From positions 227,952 to 291,951 of the forward strand of contig NZ_JOFX01000003.1 of NCBI RefSeq assembly GCF_000719345.1: a stretch of 64,000 nt of DNA, given 5' to 3'. Each line of letters begins with the position of its first letter. The stretch's first letter is position 1. The stretch is from Streptomyces sp. NRRL F-2664. GTDB taxonomy: Bacteria; Actinomycetota; Actinomycetes; Streptomycetales; Streptomycetaceae. Positions 42,165 to 49,944 of the stretch are shown in pieces. The notes beneath the pieces are model-generated. The model did not search any database. It was not told the DNA's origin and saw nothing but the letters and a program-made list of their open reading frames with translations. Position numbers and translations under genes: made by a program.

Positions 42165-43682
42165 ATGCCCATTCCCTCCTCCGTGGCCGAAGAAGCCGTC
42201 GCCGCCGAACTGGCCACCGTACGGCCCGCCCTCGCACCCGCGTACGACGCCGCGCTGCGCGGTGCCCGCGCGGCCGTGCTCACCCGGCTGTGGCGGGCCC
42301 TGGCCTTCGAGCCCCTGCCGTGGGTGGTGGGCCGGGAGACGGGGCCGGACGGCCTGGTGCTGCTGCTGACGGGGGGACGCCGGTTGGAGGGCCCGCCACC
42401 GGACCCGTACGCGACCGCACCGTACGTGGACCGGCTGCTGCTGGACGGCAGGGCCCACCGCGGGGCAGGAGAGCTCGTCCGAGCGCTGCGCGTCCCCCAC
42501 GGGGAGGACTTCGCAGCCGAACTGGACTCCAGTACGGCGTCGCTCGCGCTGTCCCGCGCCGGGCAGCCGCCCGCCGGCGGGGAGCGCGCGGCGCGGACCG
42601 TCCGGGAGTGGGAGCAGCGGGTGGTGGACGGCCATCCGTACCATCCCAACTGCCGCTCGCGGCCCGGTTTCTCGGTCGCGGAGCAGCTGGCCTACGCGCC
42701 CGAGCACCGACCGGTGGTGGACCTCGGCCTGGTCTCCGTACGGGCCGGGGAATGCCTGGTCACCGGGGACTGGCCGGAGCGGCTGCGGGACGCCGGCGGA
42801 CGCGTCCTGCTTCCCGTGCACCCGTGGCAGGCCGCGCACGTACTGAAGCACGAGCGGGTGGCGGCCGGGTTCTCGGCGCATCCGCTGATGGCCCTGCGGA
42901 CGCTGGCGCCGGTCGACGGCGGGCCGCACGTGAAGACGGCGCTGAACGCCCGGCTGACCTCCTCGGTCCGGGACATCTCGGTCTACTCCGTCGAGACGGC
43001 GGCGGCCCTGTCCGCTTTCGCCGAGGGCCTGGCCAAGCGGCTCGACGGGCGTCTGCACATCACCCGTACGCTGGGTGCGGCGACCGCGCACAGTCCCGAC
43101 CTCGCGGCCGTGCTGCGCGAGCCGCCGGAGGCGTACGCCGACGCGGCCGCCGGTGAGCAGGTGCTGCCGGTGGCGGCCCTGGCCTGCTACCCACCGGCCC
43201 GGTCGGCGGCCTGGCGGGCCCGCTTCGCCCGCCTCGCCCTGTCCGTGTGCCTGCGCGTGCTGGAGCTCGGCGTGGCCCTGGAGGCCCACGGGCAGAACCT
43301 CCTCGTCGTCCTCTCCCCCGACGGCGAGCCCCTGCGGCTGGTCTACCGCGACCTGGCGGACATCCGGATCAGCCCGGACCGGCTGCGGGCGCACGGGCTG
43401 CCGGTGCCCCCGCTGTCGGGCAGGCTGGTCACCGACGACGTGACCGTGCTGCGCCGCAAGCTCTTCGGGTCCCTGCTGACGGGGGCCCTCGGTGCCACGG
43501 CGGGCTCGGCCGGAGCCTTCGCCGAGGCGTTCGCGGAGGCCACCGCGCTGCCGGCCACCGCCGACACCGCGTCACTGCTGACCCGGCCGCTGCCGACCAA
43601 GGCCCTCACCCTCATGCGGCTGAGCCCGGCGGTCCCGGGCGACCAGTGGACGGAACTACCCAATCCGCTGAGCGGAGGATGA
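42165..43682 (+). CDS. IucA/IucC-family NIS siderophore synthetase (second copy)
   Basis: A 505-residue NIS synthetase. Motifs: VDGHPYHPNCRSRPGFS (about 154-170), LLPVHPWQAAHV, KTALNARLTSSVRDIS, and EAHGQNLLVVLSPDGEPLRL followed by YRDLADIRI. It differs clearly from the first copy, so the pair probably catalyses two different condensations on one citrate-type or dicarboxylic core. ATG has GGAG six bases upstream. The C-terminus ELPNPLSGG parallels the first copy's PLPNPLRER. A methyltransferase gene follows after 33 bases and is probably cotranscribed. Confidence 0.9.
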   Translation: MPIPSSVAEEAVAAELATVRPALAPAYDAALRGARAAVLTRLWRALAFEPLPWVVGRETGPDGLVLLLTGGRRLEGPPPDPYATAPYVDRLLLDGRAHRGAGELVRALRVPHGEDFAAELDSSTASLALSRAGQPPAGGERAARTVREWEQRVVDGHPYHPNCRSRPGFSVAEQLAYAPEHRPVVDLGLVSVRAGECLVTGDWPERLRDAGGRVLLPVHPWQAAHVLKHERVAAGFSAHPLMALRTLAPVDGGPHVKTALNARLTSSVRDISVYSVETAAALSAFAEGLAKRLDGRLHITRTLGAATAHSPDLAAVLREPPEAYADAAAGEQVLPVAALACYPPARSAAWRARFARLALSVCLRVLELGVALEAHGQNLLVVLSPDGEPLRLVYRDLADIRISPDRLRAHGLPVPPLSGRLVTDDVTVLRRKLFGSLLTGALGATAGSAGAFAEAFAEATALPATADTASLLTRPLPTKALTLMRLSPAVPGDQWTELPNPLSGG

Positions 43683-43715
43683 TCCGGGCCGCCGGGCGGG
43701 CTACTGTTCAGGGGC

Positions 43716-44366
43716 ATGACAGCCTCCTCGTACCTCAACTCCGTACGGGCGTCCTACGACGCCGTCGCCGTCGCCTCCGCGCGGCAGCTCGGCACGGAAC
43801 TGGCCGGGAAGCCGCTGGACCGGGCCATGCTGGCCGCCTTCGCGGAATGCGTGCGCGGTGCGGAGGGCGGCGGCGGAGCCGTCGCCGACCTGGGCTGCGG
43901 GCCGGGACGGGTGACGGCGCACCTGGGCGGGCTGGGCGTACGGGCCTTCGGCGTGGACCTGTCGCCCGCGATGGTGGCGGTGGCCCGCCGGACGTATCCG
44001 GGGCTGCGGTTCGAGGTCGGCTCGATGGCCGCGCTGGACGTGGCCGACGCGGTACTGGGCGGGGTCCTCGCCTGGTACTCCACCCTGCACACGCCGCCTG
44101 CGCAACAACCCGCTCTCTACCGGGAGTTCGCCCGCGTGCTGGCCCCGGGCGGTCACGCACTGGTCGCCTTCGAGGCGGGTGACGAGCGGGTACGGCTGGA
44201 GCAGGCGTACGGGCTTCCCGTCGACCTCGACGTGTACCGGATGCCGCCCGACCGGATCGCCGCCCTGCTGGCCGGAGCCGGCCTGACCGAGGTGGCCCGC
44301 CTGCTCCGCGGACCGGCCCCCCACGAGCACGGCCCGCAGGGCTTCCTGCTGGCCCGCAAGGCCTGA
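43716..44366 (+). CDS. Class I SAM-dependent methyltransferase
   Basis: A 216-residue methyltransferase. Motif I is VADLGCGPGRVTAHL (about residues 57-71); motif II has GVDLSPAMVAVA; a post-motif segment is LAWYSTLHTPP; and VLAPGGHALVAFEAG is the fourth strand. The type matches Methyltransf_25/11 small-molecule enzymes. The gene starts 33 bases after the second NIS synthetase, so it may methylate the siderophore or an intermediate; that is inference from spacing alone. Confidence 0.88.
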   Translation: MTASSYLNSVRASYDAVAVASARQLGTELAGKPLDRAMLAAFAECVRGAEGGGGAVADLGCGPGRVTAHLGGLGVRAFGVDLSPAMVAVARRTYPGLRFEVGSMAALDVADAVLGGVLAWYSTLHTPPAQQPALYREFARVLAPGGHALVAFEAGDERVRLEQAYGLPVDLDVYRMPPDRIAALLAGAGLTEVARLLRGPAPHEHGPQGFLLARKA

Positions 44367-44499
44367 CGCCACGGCCGGGCCGGAGTGAGGACCGTCGGCC
44401 GAACGACCCCGCCGCGTCGTGGCACAGCCGGATCGGTCGCCGAGGCACCGGGCTGTCCGCGCCCTTACCGGTTCCGCGGCCGGTGCCTGTATTCGTCCC

Positions 44500-45360
44500 A
44501 TGGCCACTCGTGACCCGGACCCGCTGGCGGGAGTTGTGTCGAGGACAGCAGCGGGTGAGCGGCTGGTGTTCCTGCCGAGCCGCTTGCGCGAGTCGGGTGT
44601 CGCGCTCGGCTCCAGCGTCCTGGTCCCCCTGTGCATCGCGGCCCCCCTCCTGCTGGCGTTCCTGTTCGTCGCCGTGCTCACGGAGTCCGCAGTGGCGTGG
44701 GCCCTCGTCCGGGTCGTCCTCGGGTTGGCCGTCCTCGCCGTGGTCGGGCTCGCCGTGGGCTCGCTGTGGGTGGTGGCGGCCACGCAGATCCGATGGATCG
44801 AGTTCCGGCCCCACGAGGACACGACGCGCCTCGTGATCGCGCACTTCCTGCGGTCGTCGGCCATTGCGGTGGCCGATCTGGAGCGCGTCGCCGTCGTCGA
44901 GCGGTTCCGACTCGGGCGGCGCACGTCGATCAAAGTGGTGCTGCAACGCCGCGGAGGGACGCTCGACTGCGAGCCCGCCCTCCGCGCCCCGCTGTCCCTG
45001 GTCGACAGGGAGCTGCTGCTCGACTGGTTGACGGGCCGGTTGGGTCCCTCGCGGGTGGGAGTGGAGTACCGCAAGGAGATCGACCGGACCTCTCCACCGC
45101 CGTCCGAGTGGTGGACGCAGTCGGACCTCGCCGCCCTGTGGCAGGTGCCCGCCGCCGCGGTCGACGACATCGCCGATCGCCACGCCGTCCGCAGGCACTC
45201 GTACACGCCCCGGGCTGCCTCGACGTCCACGGCGACGGTCTACGACCCCACCCGGGCGCACGAAGTCGCCGACGAGCTCCGCAGGGCACGCACCCTCCGC
45301 CCCCCGAGGCCGGCGGCGCGGAGACCGCTCCCGGCGTGTGAACGGGGCTGTTCCGGCTGA
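44500..45360 (+). CDS. Membrane protein of unknown function
   Basis: A 286-residue protein with two adjacent transmembrane helices at about residues 45-70 and 75-105 (VLVPLCIAAPLLLAFLFVAV, VVLGLAVLAVVGLAVGSLWV). A cytoplasmic part follows that has a PH-like beta segment (IRWIEFRPHEDTTRLVIAHF) and a Thr/Ser/Pro-rich C-terminus. I do not recognise a family. The end (RRPLPACERGCSG) may be a slight extension. ATG 44500 is the first start after the conserved region opens; its ribosome binding site is weak. Confidence 0.65.
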   Translation: MATRDPDPLAGVVSRTAAGERLVFLPSRLRESGVALGSSVLVPLCIAAPLLLAFLFVAVLTESAVAWALVRVVLGLAVLAVVGLAVGSLWVVAATQIRWIEFRPHEDTTRLVIAHFLRSSAIAVADLERVAVVERFRLGRRTSIKVVLQRRGGTLDCEPALRAPLSLVDRELLLDWLTGRLGPSRVGVEYRKEIDRTSPPPSEWWTQSDLAALWQVPAAAVDDIADRHAVRRHSYTPRAASTSTATVYDPTRAHEVADELRRARTLRPPRPAARRPLPACERGCSG

Positions 45361-45392
45361 GCCCGCCGGCTCGGGGACGCCCATGCGGACGG

Positions 45393-45596
45393 GGGCGGCA
45401 TGCGCACGTGCGACTCCAGCGTGCTTCCGGGCAGCGCGGTGGTCCGCCCGAAGGCGTCGTACGCGGTGCCGGCGCCGGTGAGCCGGTCGGCGCTGTCGTA
45501 GGTGTGGGTCACCGACGACGGCACCGAGTCGCTGATCCGGTGGGGCCGAAGCCGCTCCCGTTCTGCATCTGTCAGGTCACCCCGCCCCGTGACCAC
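45393..45596 (-). pseudogene. Chimeric remnant: IS5-type transposase N-terminus joined to an RHS repeat
   Basis: Reading leftwards, residues 1-20 (MVTGRGDLTDAERERLRPH) are the N-terminus of an IS5-family transposase. At about 45535 the frame switches to a YD/RHS repeat: THTYDSADRLTGAGTAYDAF then GRTTALPGSTLES, running to about 45395. Beyond that the reading is antisense to the preceding gene. Neither part can be functional. It marks an insertion or deletion scar where an RHS toxin gene once lay. Confidence 0.78.
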
Positions 45597-45628
45597 TTGG
45601 ACGACTGGGCCATGGAGTAGTCACGTGA

Positions 45629-46255
45629 TCAGCTGGACAGCGGCAACCGTGCGCGGCCCGCGAGCCAGACGGCGATCCGCTCCTGCAACTCGCGGTCGGA
45701 GCTGTCCCTCCGGGACGCGAACCATTCCAACTGCCGCAGGACGTTCTCCGAACGGTCCGGGTGACCCACCGCGACTACGTCGATGCCCCTCTCACCCGTC
45801 GAGCAACAGAGGTACACGCTGCTGTCGAGCGCCATCATGCCAAAACCCGGGTGGCCCGCGTGGATGCCGAGGAACGCCGAGGCCGCACCCCGGCCCATGA
45901 TGTCCCAGCGCTCCAGGAGCCGCACTTTGGTCCATACCGCCGGTGCGGCGCGGCTGCCCCTGTGCAAGTCCCGCAAGAAGGCACCGTGTGTACGGGTGCC
46001 CTCCGGAAGCAGGACGAGGAACTCGCGCCGCTGGTCGAAAAGACCCAGGGAAACGGCCAGGTCGTACCAGTCCTCGTTGAGACGCTCGACAAGCCGTGGG
46101 GTCTCGTACCGGTGAGAGAAGCCACCGACGATGTCCTCGGGACCGTATCCGTACACGAACGGCATCGTGCCGTCCGGCGCGGCGTTCGGGATCACCTCGA
46201 GGCCGGCCCGCCGCAGCGGCCGATACATCTTGCGTTCGCGCTCCTGGATACCCAC
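45629..46255 (-). CDS. Hypothetical protein, 208 aa, next to RHS remnant
   Basis: I do not recognise this protein. It is soluble, with balanced composition and lower Arg bias than shadow frames. Features: ERERKMYRPLRRAGLEVIPN, VYGYGPEDIVGGFSHRYETP, FLVLLPEGTRTHGAFLRDLH, and CCSTGERGIDVVAVGHPDRS. A second copy of its N-terminal region is not seen. It lies 33 bases upstream of the transposase/RHS scrap on the same strand. Immunity proteins often flank RHS toxin genes, so an orphan immunity role is possible but unproven. Confidence 0.6.
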   Translation of the reverse strand: MGIQERERKMYRPLRRAGLEVIPNAAPDGTMPFVYGYGPEDIVGGFSHRYETPRLVERLNEDWYDLAVSLGLFDQRREFLVLLPEGTRTHGAFLRDLHRGSRAAPAVWTKVRLLERWDIMGRGAASAFLGIHAGHPGFGMMALDSSVYLCCSTGERGIDVVAVGHPDRSENVLRQLEWFASRRDSSDRELQERIAVWLAGRARLPLSS

Positions 46256-46707
46256 AGGTCAGTGTTCTATCGCGCGCCGAAATGACCCTGGTCAGCGCCC
46301 CCGGGTTCCCGCCCTCCCGGACGGACCGGTGCTCGGATCAGCCGGGGTTCGGCCGGAGAGGTCCCCAGCCAGGAGTGAGGGCTGATGGTGTCGACCTGGT
46401 GGCTGGTGAACTCGGGAGTGCGGCGCAGGTACTGCGTGCGTACGGCCTCCCGGCCGGCGCGACCTCGGCCGCCAACGGCGGTCCCCACCGCGATGCACCC
46501 TCTGCGGCTCGCGCGGCCGTATCAGCGGTGCGGTCGTCGCCCCTCTCTTGCCCTCTGGCCCGCGTCTGCCCTGACGACACCGGATCGGTCGACCGTACGC
46601 GCAGGAACCGCAGCCTCGGCCCCGATCGCGAGAGAACCATCTTCTGCTCGGCGAGCACGGTCTCCCGGCGGGCGAAGACACAGATCGACACGGGTTATCG
46701 TGCAGCC
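46256..46707. other. Gene-poor stretch in accessory island
   Basis: About 450 bases with overlapping short frames on both strands and no recognisable family or ribosome binding site. It may be decayed coding sequence: one leftward frame (46267-46488) contains a lower-complexity-free piece, YLRRTPEFTSHQVDTISPHS, that reads like real protein, but I cannot name it. Confidence 0.35.
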
Positions 46708-47121
46708 ATGAAGGTGGAGTCGGCAGTCGCGGCACTGATCGAAGAGGCGGAGCAGCCGGGTAGGGAGCAGGCGTGGGACCTCACGCCGGGCAACCGGGAC
46801 CTGGCGCTGGCAACGGCGGCCGGCCTCAGCACGGCCATCGGCGACGCGCACCATCAGCAGGCCCTGCCGGACATCCAACGGCTGGCGCATCTGCGCGAGG
46901 CCCTGGCTGCGCTGGCGATGGCGCTGGCCGGCACCCATGGCCGCCTCGCCTGGTTCCTCGCCGCATGCATCGAGGCGCTCTCGCCGGTCCTCCACTGGCG
47001 GGCTCTGCCGGCGGACGACGGACCGGCCTTCCACACCACCTACCCGGCCCCGGGGCAGTTCGCCGACGCCGAGAACGCCGTTCGAGAGATGGCCGCCGCA
47101 CTGACCCGTATCGCAGCGTAG
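46708..47121 (+). CDS. Hypothetical helical protein, 137 aa
   Basis: Small soluble helical protein starting MKVESAVAALIEEAEQPGRE, with the segments ALPDIQRLAHLREALAALAM and GQFADAENAVREMAAALTRI. No family is recognised. The frame is open well upstream of this ATG, but that upstream part is Arg/Ser-rich and shadow-like. ATG 46708 is the only methionine start with sensible composition after it; the ribosome binding site is weak. It precedes a serine-kinase-like ATPase gene on the same strand by 135 bases. Confidence 0.55.
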   Translation: MKVESAVAALIEEAEQPGREQAWDLTPGNRDLALATAAGLSTAIGDAHHQQALPDIQRLAHLREALAALAMALAGTHGRLAWFLAACIEALSPVLHWRALPADDGPAFHTTYPAPGQFADAENAVREMAAALTRIAA

Positions 47122-47256
47122 GACAACGCCTGGCGGGGGCCGCACGGCCGCCGACGGCCCTTCAGGGACCGCTCCCGCACCAGCTGCCATTGGCCTCACC
47201 GGCTGAATCCCGCTCGCGCCCGGCATCTCTTGCGGTGGCGGGGGCAGGGGCTCCGC

Positions 47257-47646
47257 ATGAGGTCCTCGTCGAGTGGTCCGGGTCTCCCGGCCGGAATGAG
47301 CTGTCGGCAGGCCAGGGAGCGGGCCCAGCGCGTGCTGGCCGACTGCGATGCGCCGTCGGCAGTGGTCACGGACGTGCTGACGGTGGTCAGCGAACTCGTC
47401 GCCAATGCCATCCGCCACGCGGGCGGCGTCACCGGTTTCGACGTCCACCACCGGGCCGGCCGGATCACCATCGAGGTGTCCGACCACTCCCTGCGCCTGC
47501 CCCATGCGCGGCCGCACGCGCCGAGCACGCCCGGCCGCTTCGGATGGCGCCTGGTCAAGGCCCTCGCGCCGACGGTGTTCATCCGCTTCCGCCGCGGCGG
47601 GAAAACCGTCACCGCCGCCCTGCCCCTCCACGCCCCGCACCCCTGA
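47257..47646 (+). CDS. RsbW-like HATPase (anti-sigma/serine kinase type)
   Basis: A 129-residue ATP-binding domain protein of the HATPase_c_2 group that is very abundant in Streptomyces. The N box is VVSELVANAIRHAGG (about 55-69) and the G1-like box is ITIEVSDHSLRLP, where the usual DxG is replaced by DHS. The C-terminal segment is GRFGWRLVKALAPTVFIRFR with a weakened G2 box. These proteins bind and phosphorylate anti-anti-sigma factors. The unusual G1 box may mean weak kinase activity. ATG 47257 or ATG 47296 could be the start. Confidence 0.75.
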   Translation: MRSSSSGPGLPAGMSCRQARERAQRVLADCDAPSAVVTDVLTVVSELVANAIRHAGGVTGFDVHHRAGRITIEVSDHSLRLPHARPHAPSTPGRFGWRLVKALAPTVFIRFRRGGKTVTAALPLHAPHP

Positions 47647-47688
47647 CCCGACGATGCCGTGCAGCAGACCCCGCGGAACCCGGCTCGC

Positions 47689-48282
47689 TCAACAGCCTCG
47701 CAATGGGGCTGCTGAGTCCGGACCTGACCACCTGCTGCCACCACGCACGCGGCAACAGGTGAGAGGGGCGGGGGGCCACTCCAGGCGGGGGCCTGCGTCG
47801 TCCCCGGTGTACTGGTAGGCCCAGCAGGTCACGGCCGCCGAGTCCGGATCACCGATGCGCCTCAAAGCGGCCCGCACCCACAGCTCGGACGGCAGCACCC
47901 GGTCCAGGCTCACCGACTCGGTGTGCCCGCCCTGCGCCATGCGGGCGGCACGCAGGTGTACGGCCTTCCCCTCGAACTGCAGGCGCCGCAGCACCGCCCC
48001 CTCCACCTGCCGCGCGTCCCTCCAGAGACGGGAGCAGCAGGGGCCCGGTACGGGGCCCATCCCCCGCGCCGGTGCTGCTGGATGCGGGTGGAATCGAGGG
48101 CGGCCACGCCCACCTTCCCCGACTGGCAGACGGCGTGTGTCATGACGTACACGTGGGCCGGAACCGCGGACACGCGTCTCGTTCTGCGTGGCCGGCACAC
48201 GCACGGTGTGCGGCGTGGTGGCGCTCAGGGTTGCAGGCGTGCTCTCCAAGGGTGGGGGCGGGGACACGAGAGAAGAGCCCGC
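47689..48282. other. Decayed coding region
   Basis: No intact gene. On the leftward strand a piece at about 47780-48030 reads like real protein (GKAVHLRAARMAQGG, then SLDRVLPSELWVRAALRRIG and AVTCWAYQYTGDDAG) but lacks a start and an N-terminal domain. In another leftward frame, SGKVGVAALDSTRIQQHRRG (about 48060-48125) faintly recalls transposase catalytic segments. I take the stretch to be fragments of at least one lost gene. Confidence 0.4.
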
Positions 48283-48985
48283 ATGGACTCCCGCATCCCG
48301 CGGTTGCGACGCAAGCTGGCACCCATTCCCTACACGCGCAACCGAAGCCACTCCTTCGGCGAGGAGCGGCACGCATTTCGCCTCGGCCCCCGCCTCACCA
48401 AAGGTCGGGCAGACGCCTTTCAGGCCGAGCACGACATGGAACTCCCGCAGCCATATCGAGACTGGCTCACTCACATGGGCGGCAGTGGTGCGTCTCCGTA
48501 CTACGGACTGATCCCGTTGCAGGACTGCACGCTCTTCACGATGAACTCCAGAGACGCCAGTACGGGCTCAAGAGGATTCAGCCGAGCCCATCGCCCCACC
48601 CGCCGTGGTGACCTGTTCCTGCATCGAACGCGGCTGCAGCGATCTCGTCCTCATGGGCATGACCGGCCCTCTCACCGGGCGCATGCTCATCGGCATCGCG
48701 GACGGCTTCTGGGGCCCGGACGTCTCCCCAGCCCCGGACTTTCTCGCCTGGTATGAACGATGGCTCAACCCCATGGCTGCCGGACAAGACAACCGGGCTC
48801 TGGAGCTCACCTCACCCCAGCTCGTGGTGACCACTCCACAGAACCTGAGCCAGAACCCGAGAGATGGCAGCACTCAATGCAGGCGAGGGCTGTACGGAGT
48901 CGTAATCGGGGCAGTGCCCCCTCGCGCCTGTCGCCTATCGTGCTGTCGTGACCAGCTCTCTGCGTCGTCCCCTACTGTTCCTTGA
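48283..48985 (+). pseudogene. SMI1/KNR4 (SUKH) family gene, frameshifted
   Basis: SUKH proteins are commonly immunity factors against polymorphic toxins. The first frame starts at ATG 48283 and gives IPRLRRKLAPIPYTRNRSHS, FQAEHDMELPQPYRDWLTHM and GGSGASPYYGLIPLQDCTLF. Near 48541-48555 the family similarity moves to the +1 frame: VVTCSCIERGCSDLVLMGMT, then DFLAWYERWLNPMAAGQDNR. One extra base, or two missing, explains this. The second frame then runs to 48985, past the natural end and over the start of the next gene. Its loss fits the RHS-toxin scrap 3 kb away. Confidence 0.78.
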
Positions 48986-49494
48986 TGTCGACGGACCGCT
49001 CATACCATTCGGCGCACAATCGGAGCCGTATCCGACTTATGCGACAGGTCTCGCTGCGAGCCGACGCGAATCCGCTCCTGACCAGGATCAATCCTGAGCA
49101 CGGGCCCAAGCTGGCCGCCCTTCCGTGCGAGGTGGTCTGGGCCACGACATGGATGGATGACGCGAACGAGTGCATTGCTCCGTTGATCGGTCTGCGTCAG
49201 CTGGCCGTGGTGGTCTGGCCAGAGCCGGTCGATACCGATGAGCAAGACGAACGCGACGGCTTGCACTGGAAAACCCGTGCCCTGGTCGAATGGGCGGCGG
49301 GGCGGCCGTTCGTCTGGGTCGATGACGAGATCACCGACACGGACCGGGCCTGGGTCGCCGCCCACCATTCGGGACACGCACTGCTCCACCGAGTCGATGC
49401 CCGCCTCGGTATGACTGACAGCGACTATGCGGCTCTCGACCTGTGGCTGCGACAGCCGTCCGGGTCGGAAGAGATCGGGCAACCTGCACGGTGA
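48948..49494 (+). pseudogene. HAD-like hydrolase gene, frameshifted
   Basis: A small Streptomyces HAD-domain protein. Frame 1 starts at GTG 48948 and gives RRPLLFLDVDGPLIPFGA, including the nucleophile motif DVDG. At about 49050-49062 the similarity moves to the +1 frame: RADANPLLTRINPEHGPKLA, VWATTWMDDANE with the second HAD motif, and FVWVDDEITDTDRAWVAA with the acidic motif IV. One extra base restores a full-length protein of about 180 residues. A leftover start in the second frame (48982) would make a protein without the catalytic DVDG. A sequencing error is possible. Confidence 0.8.
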
Positions 49495-49567
49495 CGGCCC
49501 GGCGCCCGGAGGGCCGCGGGCCATCGGGCGGGAACGAGGAGTGATCAGCCGGCCATCCTCGCCCGGC

Positions 49568-49838
49568 TCAGCCCAGCACCTGGGCGACCGCCGAACGGAG
49601 ATTGTCGTAGTGGACCTGCTTGCCGGGACGCCGCCCAACGTCCGGAGCGCCTGCACAGGCCCTTCGAAGAAGGCTCCTGCCCGCAGGAGGCGCTCACACG
49701 GTGGACGGCCTTGCCCGCGCAGGACAGGCGGAAGGTGAACAGGCAGCAGTTGAACAGTTCGTCGGCGAGCCGCCAGGGCGCATCGCCGAAGTCGACCTCA
49801 GCCTCCATGCCGGGCTGATGGGTCTGCCGCACGAACGC
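49568..49838 (-). pseudogene. IS21-family IstA transposase fragment
   Basis: Internal piece of an IS21 IstA transposase, leftward: FVRQTHQPGMEAEVDFGDAP (containing the first catalytic Asp, VDFGD), LFTFRLSCAGKAVHRVSASC, then after a frameshift FFEGPVQALRTLGGVP, and after another HYDNLRSAVAQVLG followed by a stop. It lacks the helix-turn-helix N-terminus, the C-terminus and istB, so it is inactive. Confidence 0.85.
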
Positions 49839-49841
49839 CTC

Positions 49842-49911
49842 GCCGGCCGCGGACCGGATCGGCCGGCACCAACGGCTTGATCCGGTCCCACATCGCATCA
49901 GTGATCACCAG
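49842..49911 (-). pseudogene. IS5-family transposase N-terminal fragment
   Basis: LVITDAMWDRIKPLVPADP followed by VRGRR is the N-terminus of an IS5-type transposase. It is cut off after about 25 residues and joined directly to the IS21 IstA fragment on the same strand. It borders the 3' end of the FAD monooxygenase gene. Confidence 0.8.
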
Positions 49912-49944
49912 CCGGACGGGCGTATCCGATCCACCGAAAACGAA

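Noticed and set aside
48060..48125. Possible IS1182-like transposase piece (SGKVGVAALDSTRIQQ)
   Set aside because: Only about 20 residues with weak resemblance; not enough to name a family, so it is kept only as debris.
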